Shown in pieces: positions 43,589 through 52,847 of a DNA stretch of 64,000 bases (position 1 is its first letter; each line of letters starts with the position of its first letter). The position numbers and the translations under genes were made by a program. Below the pieces are notes generated by a model, which was not told where the DNA came from, ran no database searches, and saw nothing but the letters and a program-made list of their open reading frames with translations. The DNA is from Clostridia bacterium (lineage in GTDB: Bacteria; Bacillota; Clostridia; Oscillospirales; Acutalibacteraceae): positions 62,001 through 126,000 of the forward strand of contig JAQXOB010000009.1 of the NCBI GenBank assembly GCA_029098305.1. Direction: 5' to 3'.

Positions 43589-43783
43589 ATGGATGTAGAT
43601 ATGATATTTAAGATAGCGGCTGTGGGAATTATTGTGGCGGTATTAAATCAGGTGCTAATACGCAGTGGCAGAGAAGAACAAGCCATGATGACCACTTTGG
43701 CAGGACTGATAGTAGTGCTTATGATGATTGTAACAGAAATTAGCAATCTGTTTACTACGATAAAATCGGTGTTTGATCTATGA
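43589..43783 (+). CDS. spoIIIAC: Stage III sporulation protein AC
   Basis: 64 residues with two membrane spans (IFKIAAVGIIVAVLNQVLI and ATLAGLIVVLMMIVTEI), the normal size and topology of SpoIIIAC, a ring component of the channel. It overlaps spoIIIAD by 4 bp (ATGA), so translation is coupled. Confidence 0.95.
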   Translation: MDVDMIFKIAAVGIIVAVLNQVLIRSGREEQAMMTTLAGLIVVLMMIVTEISNLFTTIKSVFDL

Positions 43784-44172
43784 TGGACTACATAACTATA
43801 TGTGGATTATGTGTGGTATGTGCAGTGGTGTCGCTCACATTAAAAAGATACAATCCTGAGGTATCACTGTTGGTTTCTATAGCTGCTGGTGTTGTGATAG
43901 CATTACAGGCGATTACAATAGCAAAACCTGCACTGGAAAAAATTACATCTTTGCTCACGCTTACCTCGCTTGAATCTAACATCACAAATATTCTGTTTAA
44001 GTCGCTTGGTGTGTGCTTTTTGTGTCAGTTTGCATCAGATAGCTGTGAAGATGCAGGCGAGAGGGCATTGGCATCTAAGGTTCAGCTTATCGGCAAAATA
44101 TCAGTGCTTGTGATGTCATTGCCGCTTGTGGAAAAAATATCAGAGATAGCACTAGGACTGATTCAAAGCTAA
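43780..44172 (+). CDS. spoIIIAD: Stage III sporulation protein AD
   Basis: 130 residues with three or four hydrophobic segments (CGLCVVCAVVSLTLK; LLVSIAAGVVIALQA; ISVLVMSLPLVEKI), matching SpoIIIAD in length and order. The first of two adjacent ATGs, at 43780, overlaps the spoIIIAC stop; the second at 43783 is equally possible. Confidence 0.93.
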   Translation: MMDYITICGLCVVCAVVSLTLKRYNPEVSLLVSIAAGVVIALQAITIAKPALEKITSLLTLTSLESNITNILFKSLGVCFLCQFASDSCEDAGERALASKVQLIGKISVLVMSLPLVEKISEIALGLIQS

Positions 44173-44195
44173 AACAGAAAATGGTGATGTTTAAA

Positions 44196-45317
44196 ATGAA
44201 AAGGACAGTGATTTTACTTTTTACTTTTGTCTGTATATTTTTTATATATCCTAATTGCACAGCCTTTGCAAATGACAACGATAGAATAGAGGATATTGCA
44301 GGTGCAGACGAGATTTTATCGGTTATCCCTGATGAAGCTAGAGAATATATGTCTATCACAGGAATAGATGATTTTGATGGTGGTGTTGTGGATGATATTC
44401 AAGGAGATAGATTTATATCATCACTTATCAAAGTTGCACAGGACGTGATGGAAGATGAAAGATTGCCCATATCAATGCTCATTGGTATTATCCTTCTCTG
44501 TGCATTAGCAAGTACGCTCAAAAATTCGCTAGTTGCAAGTGAACAGCTGTTTGATATAGTCGCTGTGCTGTGCGTGAGCGTGTGTGTTGCATCGCCTATA
44601 GCATCATTGATAGATCAAGGTACAACTACGATAACAGATGCTTCTTCATTTATGAAGATATACATACCTATTATGGCAGGACTAATGGTGTCTTCAGGGC
44701 AAACGGTGAGCGCAGGCTCATATTACACACTTATGATGACAGCCAGCCAGCTTTGCTCGCTTCTTTTTACAAAGGTGATACTACCTGCTATAAATATTTT
44801 TTACGGTGTTTCTATAGCATCATCAATATCACCACAGCTAAATCTATCTAGCATATGCAATATGCTTTACAAAGGTGTAAAGTGGTTTTTAGGGTTTTCA
44901 ATGAGTATATTCGCATCGCTTTTTACGATTCAGGGCATTATTGGCACATATTCGGATTCAGTGTCATCCAGAGCAATGAAATTTGCAGTGAAAAGCTTTG
45001 TTCCCGTGGTGGGAGGGGCTTTGAGTGACGTGTATCTATCTGTGGTGAATAGTGTGAAGATGCTAAAATCAGGTGTGGGCGTGGTGGCTATCATAGCTGC
45101 AATATTTATCTTCGTACCCATCCTGTTTAAGTGCCTTTTGTGGCTATTTATGCTAAATCTGTGTAATGTAGGTGCAGAAATATTTAATTTAAGGGCAGTG
45201 TGTGTGCTTTTTTCTGTTTCTTCTAAGGTTCTTAGCTGTTTTGTTGCTGTTATATTCTCGATTATGTCTATGTTTGTAATATCTACAGCAATAATCCTGC
45301 TCGTGGGGGTGCAGTAA
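44196..45317 (+). CDS. spoIIIAE: Stage III sporulation protein AE
   Basis: 373 residues. An N-terminal signal-like span is followed by a soluble segment and about six membrane spans, the topology of SpoIIIAE in the SpoIIIA channel. The motif MPIMAGLMVSSGQTVSAGSY (here IPIMAGLMVSSGQTV) is recognisable. Start ATG 44196 has GGTGATG 7 bp upstream; ATG 44181 and 44187 are alternatives. The end overlaps spoIIIAF by one base. Confident. Confidence 0.92.
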   Translation: MKRTVILLFTFVCIFFIYPNCTAFANDNDRIEDIAGADEILSVIPDEAREYMSITGIDDFDGGVVDDIQGDRFISSLIKVAQDVMEDERLPISMLIGIILLCALASTLKNSLVASEQLFDIVAVLCVSVCVASPIASLIDQGTTTITDASSFMKIYIPIMAGLMVSSGQTVSAGSYYTLMMTASQLCSLLFTKVILPAINIFYGVSIASSISPQLNLSSICNMLYKGVKWFLGFSMSIFASLFTIQGIIGTYSDSVSSRAMKFAVKSFVPVVGGALSDVYLSVVNSVKMLKSGVGVVAIIAAIFIFVPILFKCLLWLFMLNLCNVGAEIFNLRAVCVLFSVSSKVLSCFVAVIFSIMSMFVISTAIILLVGVQ

Positions 45318-45793
45318 TGGAAAAAATAAGTGCTTACGCAGTAATAATCAGTATGGCATCTATATGTGCCGGCCTTATGAACATTATTTCACCTGATGGT
45401 GCTATGAAAAAGGTTTTCAGATATGTTCTCTCGCTGTTTCTGATTTGTGCGATTGTGATTCCATTTAAAGATTTCAAATGGAGCGATATACAATTTTCGT
45501 TTGATCAGGATTTGCCCAACACAAGCTTTGAAATCAGCTCAGAGATAGATGAGCTAACAAAAAGTAAACTTGATGAAAGTGTGTCGCAGATAGTGCAGAA
45601 TGAACTTGAGTCGGTAGGCGTGTCTGATGCTACCATAAAAATAATTATGGATATTGACTCGGACAACTGCATATATATTACCAGAGCAGAGGTATATATC
45701 AAAAAATCATATGTCAATCTTAAGCAAACTATTAAAAATAATATAAAAACCAACATTGGTATAGATGCAGATATATATTTAACAGGAGAATAA
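45317..45793 (+). CDS. spoIIIAF: Stage III sporulation protein AF
   Basis: 158 residues with two N-terminal spans (YAVIISMASICAGLMNII; VFRYVLSLFLICAIVIPF) and a soluble ring-building-like domain facing the intermembrane space, as in SpoIIIAF. Starts on the last base of spoIIIAE and ends 4 bp before spoIIIAG. Confidence 0.93.
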   Translation: MEKISAYAVIISMASICAGLMNIISPDGAMKKVFRYVLSLFLICAIVIPFKDFKWSDIQFSFDQDLPNTSFEISSEIDELTKSKLDESVSQIVQNELESVGVSDATIKIIMDIDSDNCIYITRAEVYIKKSYVNLKQTIKNNIKTNIGIDADIYLTGE

Positions 45794-45797
45794 ATCA

Positions 45798-46325
45798 ATG
45801 GACAAAACAAAGAAATTTGAAAAACTTGATTTTAAGAAAAAAATAGTTTTAATAGCCGGCATAGTAGGTATAGCACTCATACTATTTTCAAGCTTTTTCT
45901 TGTCAGCTCAAAAGCCTGAACAAACAGGACAGAAGGAGACCTTTGATACCGATTCATACAGAATAGAGCTTGAAAGTCGACTGGCTGATATTATATCTCA
46001 TATAGACGGAGCAGGCACCACAGGCGTTATGATAACTCTTGATACGGGCATGGAATACACCTACGCACAAAACAGCGAATATTCTGAGTCTTCAGACAGT
46101 GACAGCAGAGAGATATCACGCTCAGGTGAATATTACACAGTAAAATCATCTCAAAATATAGAACAACCTATACTCATAAGGGAATCACAGCCAAAGGTGA
46201 GAGGTGTGATAGTGGTGTGTGAGGGAGCAGGTAACGAGAATGTAAAAGAGGCGATTATTAATGCTGTTTCAAGCATATTTGACATATCAAAATCAAAAAT
46301 AAGTGTTAATAAGATAGCAAAATAA
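45798..46325 (+). CDS. spoIIIAG: Stage III sporulation protein AG
   Basis: 175 residues. One N-terminal span (IVLIAGIVGIALILFSSFFL) anchors a soluble domain with the RGVIVVCEGAGNENVKEAII motif that forms the large SpoIIIAG ring in the intermembrane space. The linker (ESSDSDSREISRSGEYYTV) is the region that builds the beta-barrel in Bacillus. Confident. Confidence 0.94.
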   Translation: MDKTKKFEKLDFKKKIVLIAGIVGIALILFSSFFLSAQKPEQTGQKETFDTDSYRIELESRLADIISHIDGAGTTGVMITLDTGMEYTYAQNSEYSESSDSDSREISRSGEYYTVKSSQNIEQPILIRESQPKVRGVIVVCEGAGNENVKEAIINAVSSIFDISKSKISVNKIAK

Positions 46326-46352
46326 TATGGTATTTACAGGAGGAATTTTTTT

Positions 46353-46925
46353 ATGAAATTAGGAAAGAAACACATAGTACTTGGAGCATTACTTCTTGCA
46401 TTGGGAGGATCTGTATTTTTGAATTGGCAGTTTAACGACAACAATGCGCTATTAGCGGCTACATCCAGTCAAGGCTCGGTCAAAGAGCTTGGCAAGGCAC
46501 AGTATGCCAATGCCACTGCATCTGCAACAGAAGATACATCCTCTAAAGATACAGAGCCGGTTGTAATGAGTGCGGAGAGCAAAAGCTACTTTGAAGAGGT
46601 GCAAAAAACTCGAAACGATACACAGCAGCAGATTGTGGATATGGCGACAGAAATCCTTAAAAGCACAGAATCAGATGATGCCGCACGCACACAGGCTGTG
46701 ATATCTGCATCACAAATAGCTTCTGTAATACAAAAGCAGACCAATGTAGAAAATCTCATTAAGGCAAAGGGCTTTTCTGAGTGTATGGTATATATTCAGA
46801 ATGATGAGTGTAGCGTTGTGGTGAATAAAGGCGTGCTAACAGAGGCGTTGGCGGTGACTGTGAGAGATATAGTTAATTCTCAGGCAGGCATAGAATTTGA
46901 TAAAATCAGCATCACTGAGGTTTAA
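46353..46925 (+). CDS. spoIIIAH: Stage III sporulation protein AH
   Basis: 190 residues. One N-terminal span (IVLGALLLALGGSVFLNWQF) and a C-terminal ring-building domain (VIKQT, KGFSECMVYIQNDECSVVV) match SpoIIIAH, which pairs with a forespore partner (SpoIIQ or LytM protein) across the membranes. It is last in the spoIIIA operon. The M23 gene downstream has its own promoter. Confident. Confidence 0.94.
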   Translation: MKLGKKHIVLGALLLALGGSVFLNWQFNDNNALLAATSSQGSVKELGKAQYANATASATEDTSSKDTEPVVMSAESKSYFEEVQKTRNDTQQQIVDMATEILKSTESDDAARTQAVISASQIASVIQKQTNVENLIKAKGFSECMVYIQNDECSVVVNKGVLTEALAVTVRDIVNSQAGIEFDKISITEV

Positions 46926-46971
46926 GTAAAGCTTATTTTGATGAATATTTTTAATATATGATCTTTTTCTC

Positions 46972-47000
46972 TTGCTAAATAAGATGATAATGTGTATAAT
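46972..47000 (+). promoter_or_regulatory. Sigma-A-type promoter of the M23 peptidase gene
   Basis: TTGCTA at 46972-46977 and TATAAT at 46995-47000 with a 17-bp spacer. Confidence 0.65.
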
Positions 47001-47062
47001 AAAATTGTATATTTTCGAGAAAAAGAAAGATTATTCATATATGAAAATCAGGAGATGTTTGA

Positions 47063-48280
47063 ATGAAAAGAAATAACATATTAAAGAGGATAATTTCCTC
47101 TGTGTTGTGTGCGTGTTTGCTTTTTGGCGTGGCATATAGTAGCAGGTCTGTTTCTTTTGCAGATGTAACTCAGGAGGATATAGATGCAATAAAAGATCGC
47201 CAGAGCGAGCTGGAGTCTCTCGATAGCGAGCTGGACTCTAAAATCGAAGTTGCCAGAAAAGACATCACTAAGCAAAAAGAGCTTTGCAAGGCAATAGAAG
47301 AAAAAATAGAAAATCAGCAGAGCGAGATAGACTATGTTTTGAAGGCTATCAATTTGCTTAACAATCAAATATCAGAAAAAGAAGAACAGATAGCAGGTGT
47401 GCAAGCAGAGATAGATAGCGACACTGAGAGACTTCGCCAGCGCATAAAGGCACTCTATCTCTCAGGTGATACCACCACACTTGAAATAATACTTGGAGCA
47501 AAAGATTTTGATGACCTGCTCGACAAATCTTATATTATACATGAGATGGGCGAGGCTGACGCACAGATCGTAGATTCCCTCAATGCTAATATGGATTCTA
47601 TCCGTGAGGAAAAAGAGTCTATCGAGGCTGATAAAGACGAATTGCTCGATCAAAAGGCAAAGCTTGAAACAAAAATGATGGAGCTTGATGCCTTGCAGAT
47701 GGAGTATAATGGCATATTGGCAGGATTAGAGGGCTATGAGGAAGAGCTTTTGGCAGAAAAAAAGGCTAATGCTGCCGAAAAGGAAAATCTTATGGATGAG
47801 CTTACTCAGGCTGAAGCAGAGCTTGCAGCTCAGCAAGCGCAGCAGAACCAGTCAAATTCCTACACAGATCCTTACTATTATGTAGCATCCGGTAGTGGCT
47901 ATTGCTGGCCGGCACCTCAATGCACTATCATAACATCGTATTGGGGCGATGGCAGAGGTCATAAGGGTATAGATTTGGCGTGTGCAGGCAGTGCATACGG
48001 TCAGCCTATCGTGGCAGCACAAAGCGGAACGATCACCATAGCTAACGGCTCAGATTCTTGGGGTAGTGGCTGGGGATATTATATCCAGATAGATCATGGC
48101 AATGGCTATGGCACACTATATGCTCACTGTAGCTCGGTTATTGTGTCACCCGGACAGTATGTAGAGAGAGGTCAGCTTATTGGATATATAGGCAACACAG
48201 GCAATTCTTACGGTGCTCATCTTCACTTTGAGTGTTGGTATAATGGTGTTAGATATGATCCGATGACAGAGTTAGCCTGA
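47063..48280 (+). CDS. Secreted coiled-coil M23 (LytM) peptidase
   Basis: 405 residues. A signal peptide (about 1-32) is followed by a long coiled coil (about 35-270, rich in E, K, L, Q) and a C-terminal M23 domain. The zinc motifs are present: GHKGIDLA (first His and Asp) and AHLHFEC (HxH), so it may be catalytic, unlike degenerate EnvC types. It probably cleaves peptidoglycan cross-links, or recruits an amidase. It follows the spoIIIA operon but has its own sigma-A-type promoter. A second gene of the same plan lies at 58946 beside ftsEX. Confidence 0.9.
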   Translation: MKRNNILKRIISSVLCACLLFGVAYSSRSVSFADVTQEDIDAIKDRQSELESLDSELDSKIEVARKDITKQKELCKAIEEKIENQQSEIDYVLKAINLLNNQISEKEEQIAGVQAEIDSDTERLRQRIKALYLSGDTTTLEIILGAKDFDDLLDKSYIIHEMGEADAQIVDSLNANMDSIREEKESIEADKDELLDQKAKLETKMMELDALQMEYNGILAGLEGYEEELLAEKKANAAEKENLMDELTQAEAELAAQQAQQNQSNSYTDPYYYVASGSGYCWPAPQCTIITSYWGDGRGHKGIDLACAGSAYGQPIVAAQSGTITIANGSDSWGSGWGYYIQIDHGNGYGTLYAHCSSVIVSPGQYVERGQLIGYIGNTGNSYGAHLHFECWYNGVRYDPMTELA

Positions 48281-48303
48281 TTATAGATAATAAAATACCT
48301 CAT

Positions 48304-48348
48304 AAAAGAGCAGTGATAGATGATTTTTTCACCTATCACTGCTCTTTT
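48304..48348. terminator. Bidirectional terminator between convergent genes
   Basis: AAAAGAGCAGTGATAG pairs with CTATCACTGCTCTTTT around TGATTTTTTCAC; A and T runs flank both sides, serving the M23 gene and the minus-strand lipoprotein gene. Confidence 0.85.
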
Positions 48349-48366
48349 ACAGTTTATAAAATTTAA

Positions 48367-48954
48367 TTAGTTGTACATAAATGAGTTGAGATCAGCTATT
48401 ATCTGATTAGCTTCATCAGAGGTAATTTCTTTGTCAGAACCATCATAATAGCCTTTTGTTATAGGGCAGTTGTTTTCTACAGAGAATTCATAATCAATAT
48501 GCAATACTACCTTGTTTTCTGAATTGTAGTAGGTATCTCTAGAGCGGAAAAGCTCGCCGTTTGGATCTTTAGCATATTTATATTTATTCGTAATCATTAC
48601 ATTGCCATTGCCGTCTTTCATCACGATTTGATCCAATAAATTATTGTCGTTATATGTGTTTTCGGTTTCGGCTGCCAATTCTCCGCTATCGCTTTTATAA
48701 AAATGAACCTTAACTACTCTGTTTTGGTCATCATATTCATAGTCCTGTGTAAATCCACCATCAACTACGCCATCATCTGATTCTGTATCGCTGACGTCTT
48801 GCAAATCAGAATCATTACTTGATATTTCAGATGCAGTAGCACTTATTACATCATTTGGTGTTGCACTGCTTGCATCCGTGTTTTTATTGCCACATCCTGC
48901 AAAAACAGAGAGTGAGAGCAATAATGTGGCTGCAATTATAATTATTTTCTTCAA
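48367..48954 (-). CDS. Predicted lipoprotein of unknown function
   Basis: 195 residues. A lipoprotein signal (KKIIIIAATLLLSLSVFAGC) gives Cys20 as the lipid anchor. An acidic Ser/Asp-rich linker (about 30-70) leads to a beta-rich domain of the Tyr-Asp repeat kind (YEYDDQNRVVKVHFY, YNDNNLLDQIVM, TNKYKYA), resembling Rhs/YD-like or PepSY-like fragments but not assignable. It lies 33 bp downstream of the metallo-beta-lactamase gene on the same strand. Confident as lipoprotein only. Confidence 0.75.
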   Translation of the reverse strand: MKKIIIIAATLLLSLSVFAGCGNKNTDASSATPNDVISATASEISSNDSDLQDVSDTESDDGVVDGGFTQDYEYDDQNRVVKVHFYKSDSGELAAETENTYNDNNLLDQIVMKDGNGNVMITNKYKYAKDPNGELFRSRDTYYNSENKVVLHIDYEFSVENNCPITKGYYDGSDKEITSDEANQIIADLNSFMYN

Positions 48955-48987
48955 TTTAAAACACTTCCATTCATAATTTATGGATAA

Positions 48988-50595
48988 TCATCGTGACCAT
49001 TTATCACTCAGAGTATCAATTTGATCGGCGAACTTGGCGATATCTTTATTTGCCATGCCTTCGCATCTACGGGCAACCGAAAGAAGTCTGTTGCATGATG
49101 CCAAAAGACGGTTAAACACAGCTGCACTTCTGGAAGAACCTGTGCTGACCACGGCTTTCTTGATCTTAATACCCCTTGTTTCTTTTTCCACTTCGCCGGT
49201 GATAAGATCAAAAACAGTTCCGCTAAATGGGGCATATGAGTTGTAGCCATATTCATCATGCAGACATTTAGTGAACTCTGTGCATACGCTGTCTTCACCG
49301 TGATTTACAAAGACAACATCCGGTTTTTTTTCAAAGGAATTTATAAACTTAAGCAAGCCGTTTTTATCAGCATGGCCACTGATTCCATCGAGAAATGCTA
49401 TCTCAGCGTTTACTGCAATTTCTTCACCAAAAAGCTTTACAGCAGGCACACCGTCAAATAGGTTTCTTCCTAATGTGCCGGCTGCTTGATAACCTACAAA
49501 GAGGATAAGACATTCCTCACGCCATAGATTATGTTTCAGATGGTGTCTTATTCTACCGGCTTCGCACATTCCGCTGGCAGAGATTATTACCTTTGGTTCT
49601 AAATCGGAATTGATAAGCTTAGATTCATCGCTAGACACAGCTACCTTAAGTCCGGGGAAAGTAAGAGGATTGATTCCTCTATCTATCAAATCGCGGGTTT
49701 CATCATCAAAATATGCTGTGTTGCAGTTTAAAAATATATTAGTGGCCTCGATAGCAAGAGGGCTATCAATATACACAGAAAAATTATCATGATCTTTGAT
49801 TAGCTTTTCTTGCTTTATCTGACGGATAAAATAGAGTATTTCCTGTGTTCTGCCCACGGCAAATGACGGAATTACAACATTTCCGCCTCTGTCAAAAGTT
49901 CTTTGGATATATTCTGTTAACTTTTTTATATAATCAGGTCGCTCGGGGTGATAGCGATTACCATAGGTTGACTCCATAACCACATAGTCTGCACTTTTGG
50001 TGTATTTAGGGTCTTGAAGAATTGGTTGGTTAACATTACCTATATCACCGCTAAATACAATTTTCTTGGTTATACCATTCTCAGTGAGCCATACCTCAAT
50101 GCTGGAAGAGCCAAGCAGGTGACCGATATCTGTGAAGGCTACTTTTACCCCATCAAAAATCTCAATCTCAGTGTTGTATTCACATGGAATCAGCTTTGAG
50201 ATTGCACCCTGAGCATCATTAATATCATAAACGGGCATATACTCGCCGGCACCGGAACGTTTTCTTTTTCTGTTTCTCCATTGTGCTTCAAACATCTGTA
50301 TGTGCGCACTGTCCATGAGCATTATTCTGCTTAGTTCGCAAGTGGCTTTTGTGGTATAGATGTGACCTCTAAAGCCGTTTTTATAGAGTAATGGCAGATT
50401 GCCCGAATGGTCTATATGTGCATGAGTTAAAAGTACACAGTCAATTTCGGACGGATTTACAGGTATTTCCTGATTTTCAAATATATCAGCACCCTGCTCC
50501 ATTCCACAGTCTACAAGTATTTTTTTGTCGTTTACTTCTATATAGGTACAGCTTCCTGTTACCTCGTGAGTAGCACCCAGAAATGTTATTTTCAA
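48988..50595 (-). CDS. Beta-CASP metallo-beta-lactamase fold hydrolase, putative RNase
   Basis: 535 residues. The zinc motif LTHAHIDHSG near residue 58, the ESTYGNRYH segment and the C-terminal beta-CASP features (VIPSFAVGRTQEILY, ISASGMCEAGRIRHHL, HADKNGLLKF) identify this family. Bacterial homologues are often annotated as exonucleases of RNA. The C-terminal ~80 residues (VSTGSSRSAAVFNRLL) form an extra helical domain. A sigma-A-like promoter lies upstream at 50662. The exact RNA target is unknown. Confident in the fold. Confidence 0.9.
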   Translation of the reverse strand: MKITFLGATHEVTGSCTYIEVNDKKILVDCGMEQGADIFENQEIPVNPSEIDCVLLTHAHIDHSGNLPLLYKNGFRGHIYTTKATCELSRIMLMDSAHIQMFEAQWRNRKRKRSGAGEYMPVYDINDAQGAISKLIPCEYNTEIEIFDGVKVAFTDIGHLLGSSSIEVWLTENGITKKIVFSGDIGNVNQPILQDPKYTKSADYVVMESTYGNRYHPERPDYIKKLTEYIQRTFDRGGNVVIPSFAVGRTQEILYFIRQIKQEKLIKDHDNFSVYIDSPLAIEATNIFLNCNTAYFDDETRDLIDRGINPLTFPGLKVAVSSDESKLINSDLEPKVIISASGMCEAGRIRHHLKHNLWREECLILFVGYQAAGTLGRNLFDGVPAVKLFGEEIAVNAEIAFLDGISGHADKNGLLKFINSFEKKPDVVFVNHGEDSVCTEFTKCLHDEYGYNSYAPFSGTVFDLITGEVEKETRGIKIKKAVVSTGSSRSAAVFNRLLASCNRLLSVARRCEGMANKDIAKFADQIDTLSDKWSR

Positions 50596-50661
50596 AACAA
50601 ATCACCTTCCACAAAATTATTTAGTTTTCTTTCCGACACTTATGTTTTTATTGCTTTTTCT

Positions 50662-50689
50662 ATTATGATTACTTAAATATTTGTTTCAA
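50662..50689 (-). promoter_or_regulatory. Candidate promoter of the beta-CASP gene (minus strand)
   Basis: On the minus strand TTGAAA (50689-50684) and CATAAT (50667-50662), spacer 16 bp. Confidence 0.5.
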
Positions 50690-50695
50690 TAGGAT

Positions 50696-50712
50696 TATCT
50701 CTTAAAGAGATA
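50696..50712. promoter_or_regulatory. Perfect 17-bp palindrome upstream of the beta-CASP promoter
   Basis: TATCTCTT-A-AAGAGATA has 8-bp arms with a 1-bp centre, 6 bp beyond the -35 box. It could be an operator. Confidence 0.4.
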
Positions 50713-50764
50713 TTTCTGCTGGTATAATTATTCTAAAATCAATTATCGTCATGATTTTTTAAAG

Positions 50765-51805
50765 TTAGGTCTGTTTATTATTTCTTCTATGCTTTACTTT
50801 ATAAAGCTTGCTAATAATCATATCGCTAAACATAACAAACGGATAAAAACCTGTTTTATAAGCCAATTTATGCAAAATGTTAATCTTGCAATTACACTTT
50901 TTTAACGTGGTTTTAAATTCCGGACTTCTTAAAATTTTATGACAGCTTTTTATTCGCTCTGATTTGCTTATAGTAAAATCGTACTCTACTATACCACGCA
51001 TTGTGCTTTCAAAACGATAAAAGCTTGAGTTATAAGCTTTTTTTATTTCTTTTTCGTCAAGATTCCATTTATAGGCATATGACACCAAGCTATTGTTAAT
51101 AGTATATGTAAAATCAGCTCTATTTATATGATAGATATGTGTCAAAGACAGCTTTAGAGCACAGACATACACATACAAAGGCTTATCGATATATATGATT
51201 TCGGTGTTTTTAACGCAATCAAGATACTGCATTCCAAATACAATATCTTCACCTAAATTCATACCCTCTTTCATAAGGATATTATTCTCAATTAATATGT
51301 CGCGACGATAAAGCTTGTTCCAGCAAGGCTGTGTAATATATTTTTCAGCAAGCGTCATATACATATTCCGGTTTAACTTGGAATAAAGTTCTGATGAAAG
51401 AGCGTCAGCCGGACTATAGTCAATATTTTTGTAGCTGCCTGTTTTTTGGTATGAACACCATATGTTGTCGTGTTCAGGATAAATTTGTGTAGCATTTAAA
51501 AAAACTTCCAGATAGTCGTTTCTAATGTAGTCATCACTGTCAACAAATACAATAAATTCACCTTTAGCGTTCAAGATGCCACAATTCCTCGCTGCTGATA
51601 CGCCTTTTTTTGTTTCATGAAGTAGATGCACACGGCTGTCTTTATCGCAGTAGCTTTTGCATATTTCCACGCTTCTGTCGGTGGAGTTATTGTTTACTAA
51701 CAGTAATTCAAAGTCTGCGTATTTCTGTGCCAAAATACTGTCTACACATATATTCAGAAAATCCTCACTGTTATAGATTGGCACAATGATGCTAAATTTT
51801 GGCAT
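50765..51805 (-). CDS. Family 2 glycosyltransferase
   Basis: 346 residues. The GT-A fold begins FSIIVPIYNSEDFLNICVDS and holds the nucleotide-binding motif VNNNSTD and the metal motif VDSDDYI near residue 90. The C-terminal part is helical, basic, without clear spans. It transfers a sugar to an unknown acceptor, probably a surface polysaccharide or glycoprotein. It is the last of three glycosyltransferases on the minus strand. Confident in the family. Confidence 0.88.
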   Translation of the reverse strand: MPKFSIIVPIYNSEDFLNICVDSILAQKYADFELLLVNNNSTDRSVEICKSYCDKDSRVHLLHETKKGVSAARNCGILNAKGEFIVFVDSDDYIRNDYLEVFLNATQIYPEHDNIWCSYQKTGSYKNIDYSPADALSSELYSKLNRNMYMTLAEKYITQPCWNKLYRRDILIENNILMKEGMNLGEDIVFGMQYLDCVKNTEIIYIDKPLYVYVCALKLSLTHIYHINRADFTYTINNSLVSYAYKWNLDEKEIKKAYNSSFYRFESTMRGIVEYDFTISKSERIKSCHKILRSPEFKTTLKKCNCKINILHKLAYKTGFYPFVMFSDMIISKLYKVKHRRNNKQT

Positions 51806-51839
51806 AGGATTGCTCCTTTAACATAATATGAATCAGTTT

Positions 51840-52823
51840 TTAAAAACCAATTCCCAACAGACATTCAAAGCGACTTAATAGCTCAAGAGTGACAGGATTT
51901 TGCATTAACCTAAACCTTATGCGATACTTTTTTTTCATACCGGATATATCTTTTTTGCTCAAAGTAATATCTTTAAAATAAGTTTTAATAGTATTTTTAG
52001 CGGCTTTTTTTTCATTTCCCTTTAGCCATTTTGTCGATGCTTTATACGCATAATAGCATGACAGAAAGAAATTTATTTTGCCTATATGTGCAATATCCGA
52101 ATAGTTTTTCTCTAAGTATGTTTGACGTTCCTTTTTTGCCTTTAGTGCATCGAGACGTTTTAGAGAATACCCAACTCCCATAATACTTCCTGGGCGCTGG
52201 AGATAAAAATACATCTTGCTATCTACTTTTACAATTTTTTTTGCGTTTCCAAACACACGATATGTCCAAAATTCATCCTCGTTGCAGGCTCCTTTTTCAA
52301 ACAAAATATTTTCTACAACCTCACGCTTATATAGTTTGTTCCATACGTGTTGGTGAAAAGCACCATCGTTCATTAGTTCAACAAGAGCATCTTTAGCGGA
52401 ATATGTTTTTTCACTCGTTATTTTAGAGATATCATGCTTATCCTCAAAATCAGGGTTAACCTTAAGCACCCCACATTCAACTATATCACAGTCGGTTCTT
52501 TTTATAACATCAAGCAAGGTTTGATAAAAGTCAAGACTTATAAAATCGTCGCTGTCGATAAAGCTTATATATTTACCGGTTGCAATCTGCATACCTGCAT
52601 TTCTGGCATCACTTAGTCCACCGTTCTTCTTGTGTACTACCTTTATGCGATTATCATGCTTTGCAGCCTCGTTGCATATATCCCCACAACTATCGGGTGA
52701 ACCATCATCCACAAGTATAATCTCCAAATCTTTGTATGTTTGGTTTACAAGAGAATCTATGCATTTTATAAGATATTCTTCCACTTTATAGATGGGTACA
52801 ATTATAGATACTAGGTTGTCCAT
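51840..52823 (-). CDS. Family 2 glycosyltransferase
   Basis: 327 residues. The start VSIIVPIYKVEEYLIKCIDS, the motif LVDDGSPDSCGDIC and the metal motif IDSDDFI define a family 2 transferase. The C-terminal region is helical and Lys-rich. It is most like its downstream neighbour in domain order, so the two may add successive sugars. It lies 34 bp upstream of that gene and 24 bp downstream of the GT4 gene. Confident in the family. Confidence 0.88.
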   Translation of the reverse strand: MDNLVSIIVPIYKVEEYLIKCIDSLVNQTYKDLEIILVDDGSPDSCGDICNEAAKHDNRIKVVHKKNGGLSDARNAGMQIATGKYISFIDSDDFISLDFYQTLLDVIKRTDCDIVECGVLKVNPDFEDKHDISKITSEKTYSAKDALVELMNDGAFHQHVWNKLYKREVVENILFEKGACNEDEFWTYRVFGNAKKIVKVDSKMYFYLQRPGSIMGVGYSLKRLDALKAKKERQTYLEKNYSDIAHIGKINFFLSCYYAYKASTKWLKGNEKKAAKNTIKTYFKDITLSKKDISGMKKKYRIRFRLMQNPVTLELLSRFECLLGIGF

Positions 52824-52847
52824 AATATTGTAAACTCCTTGTGTATA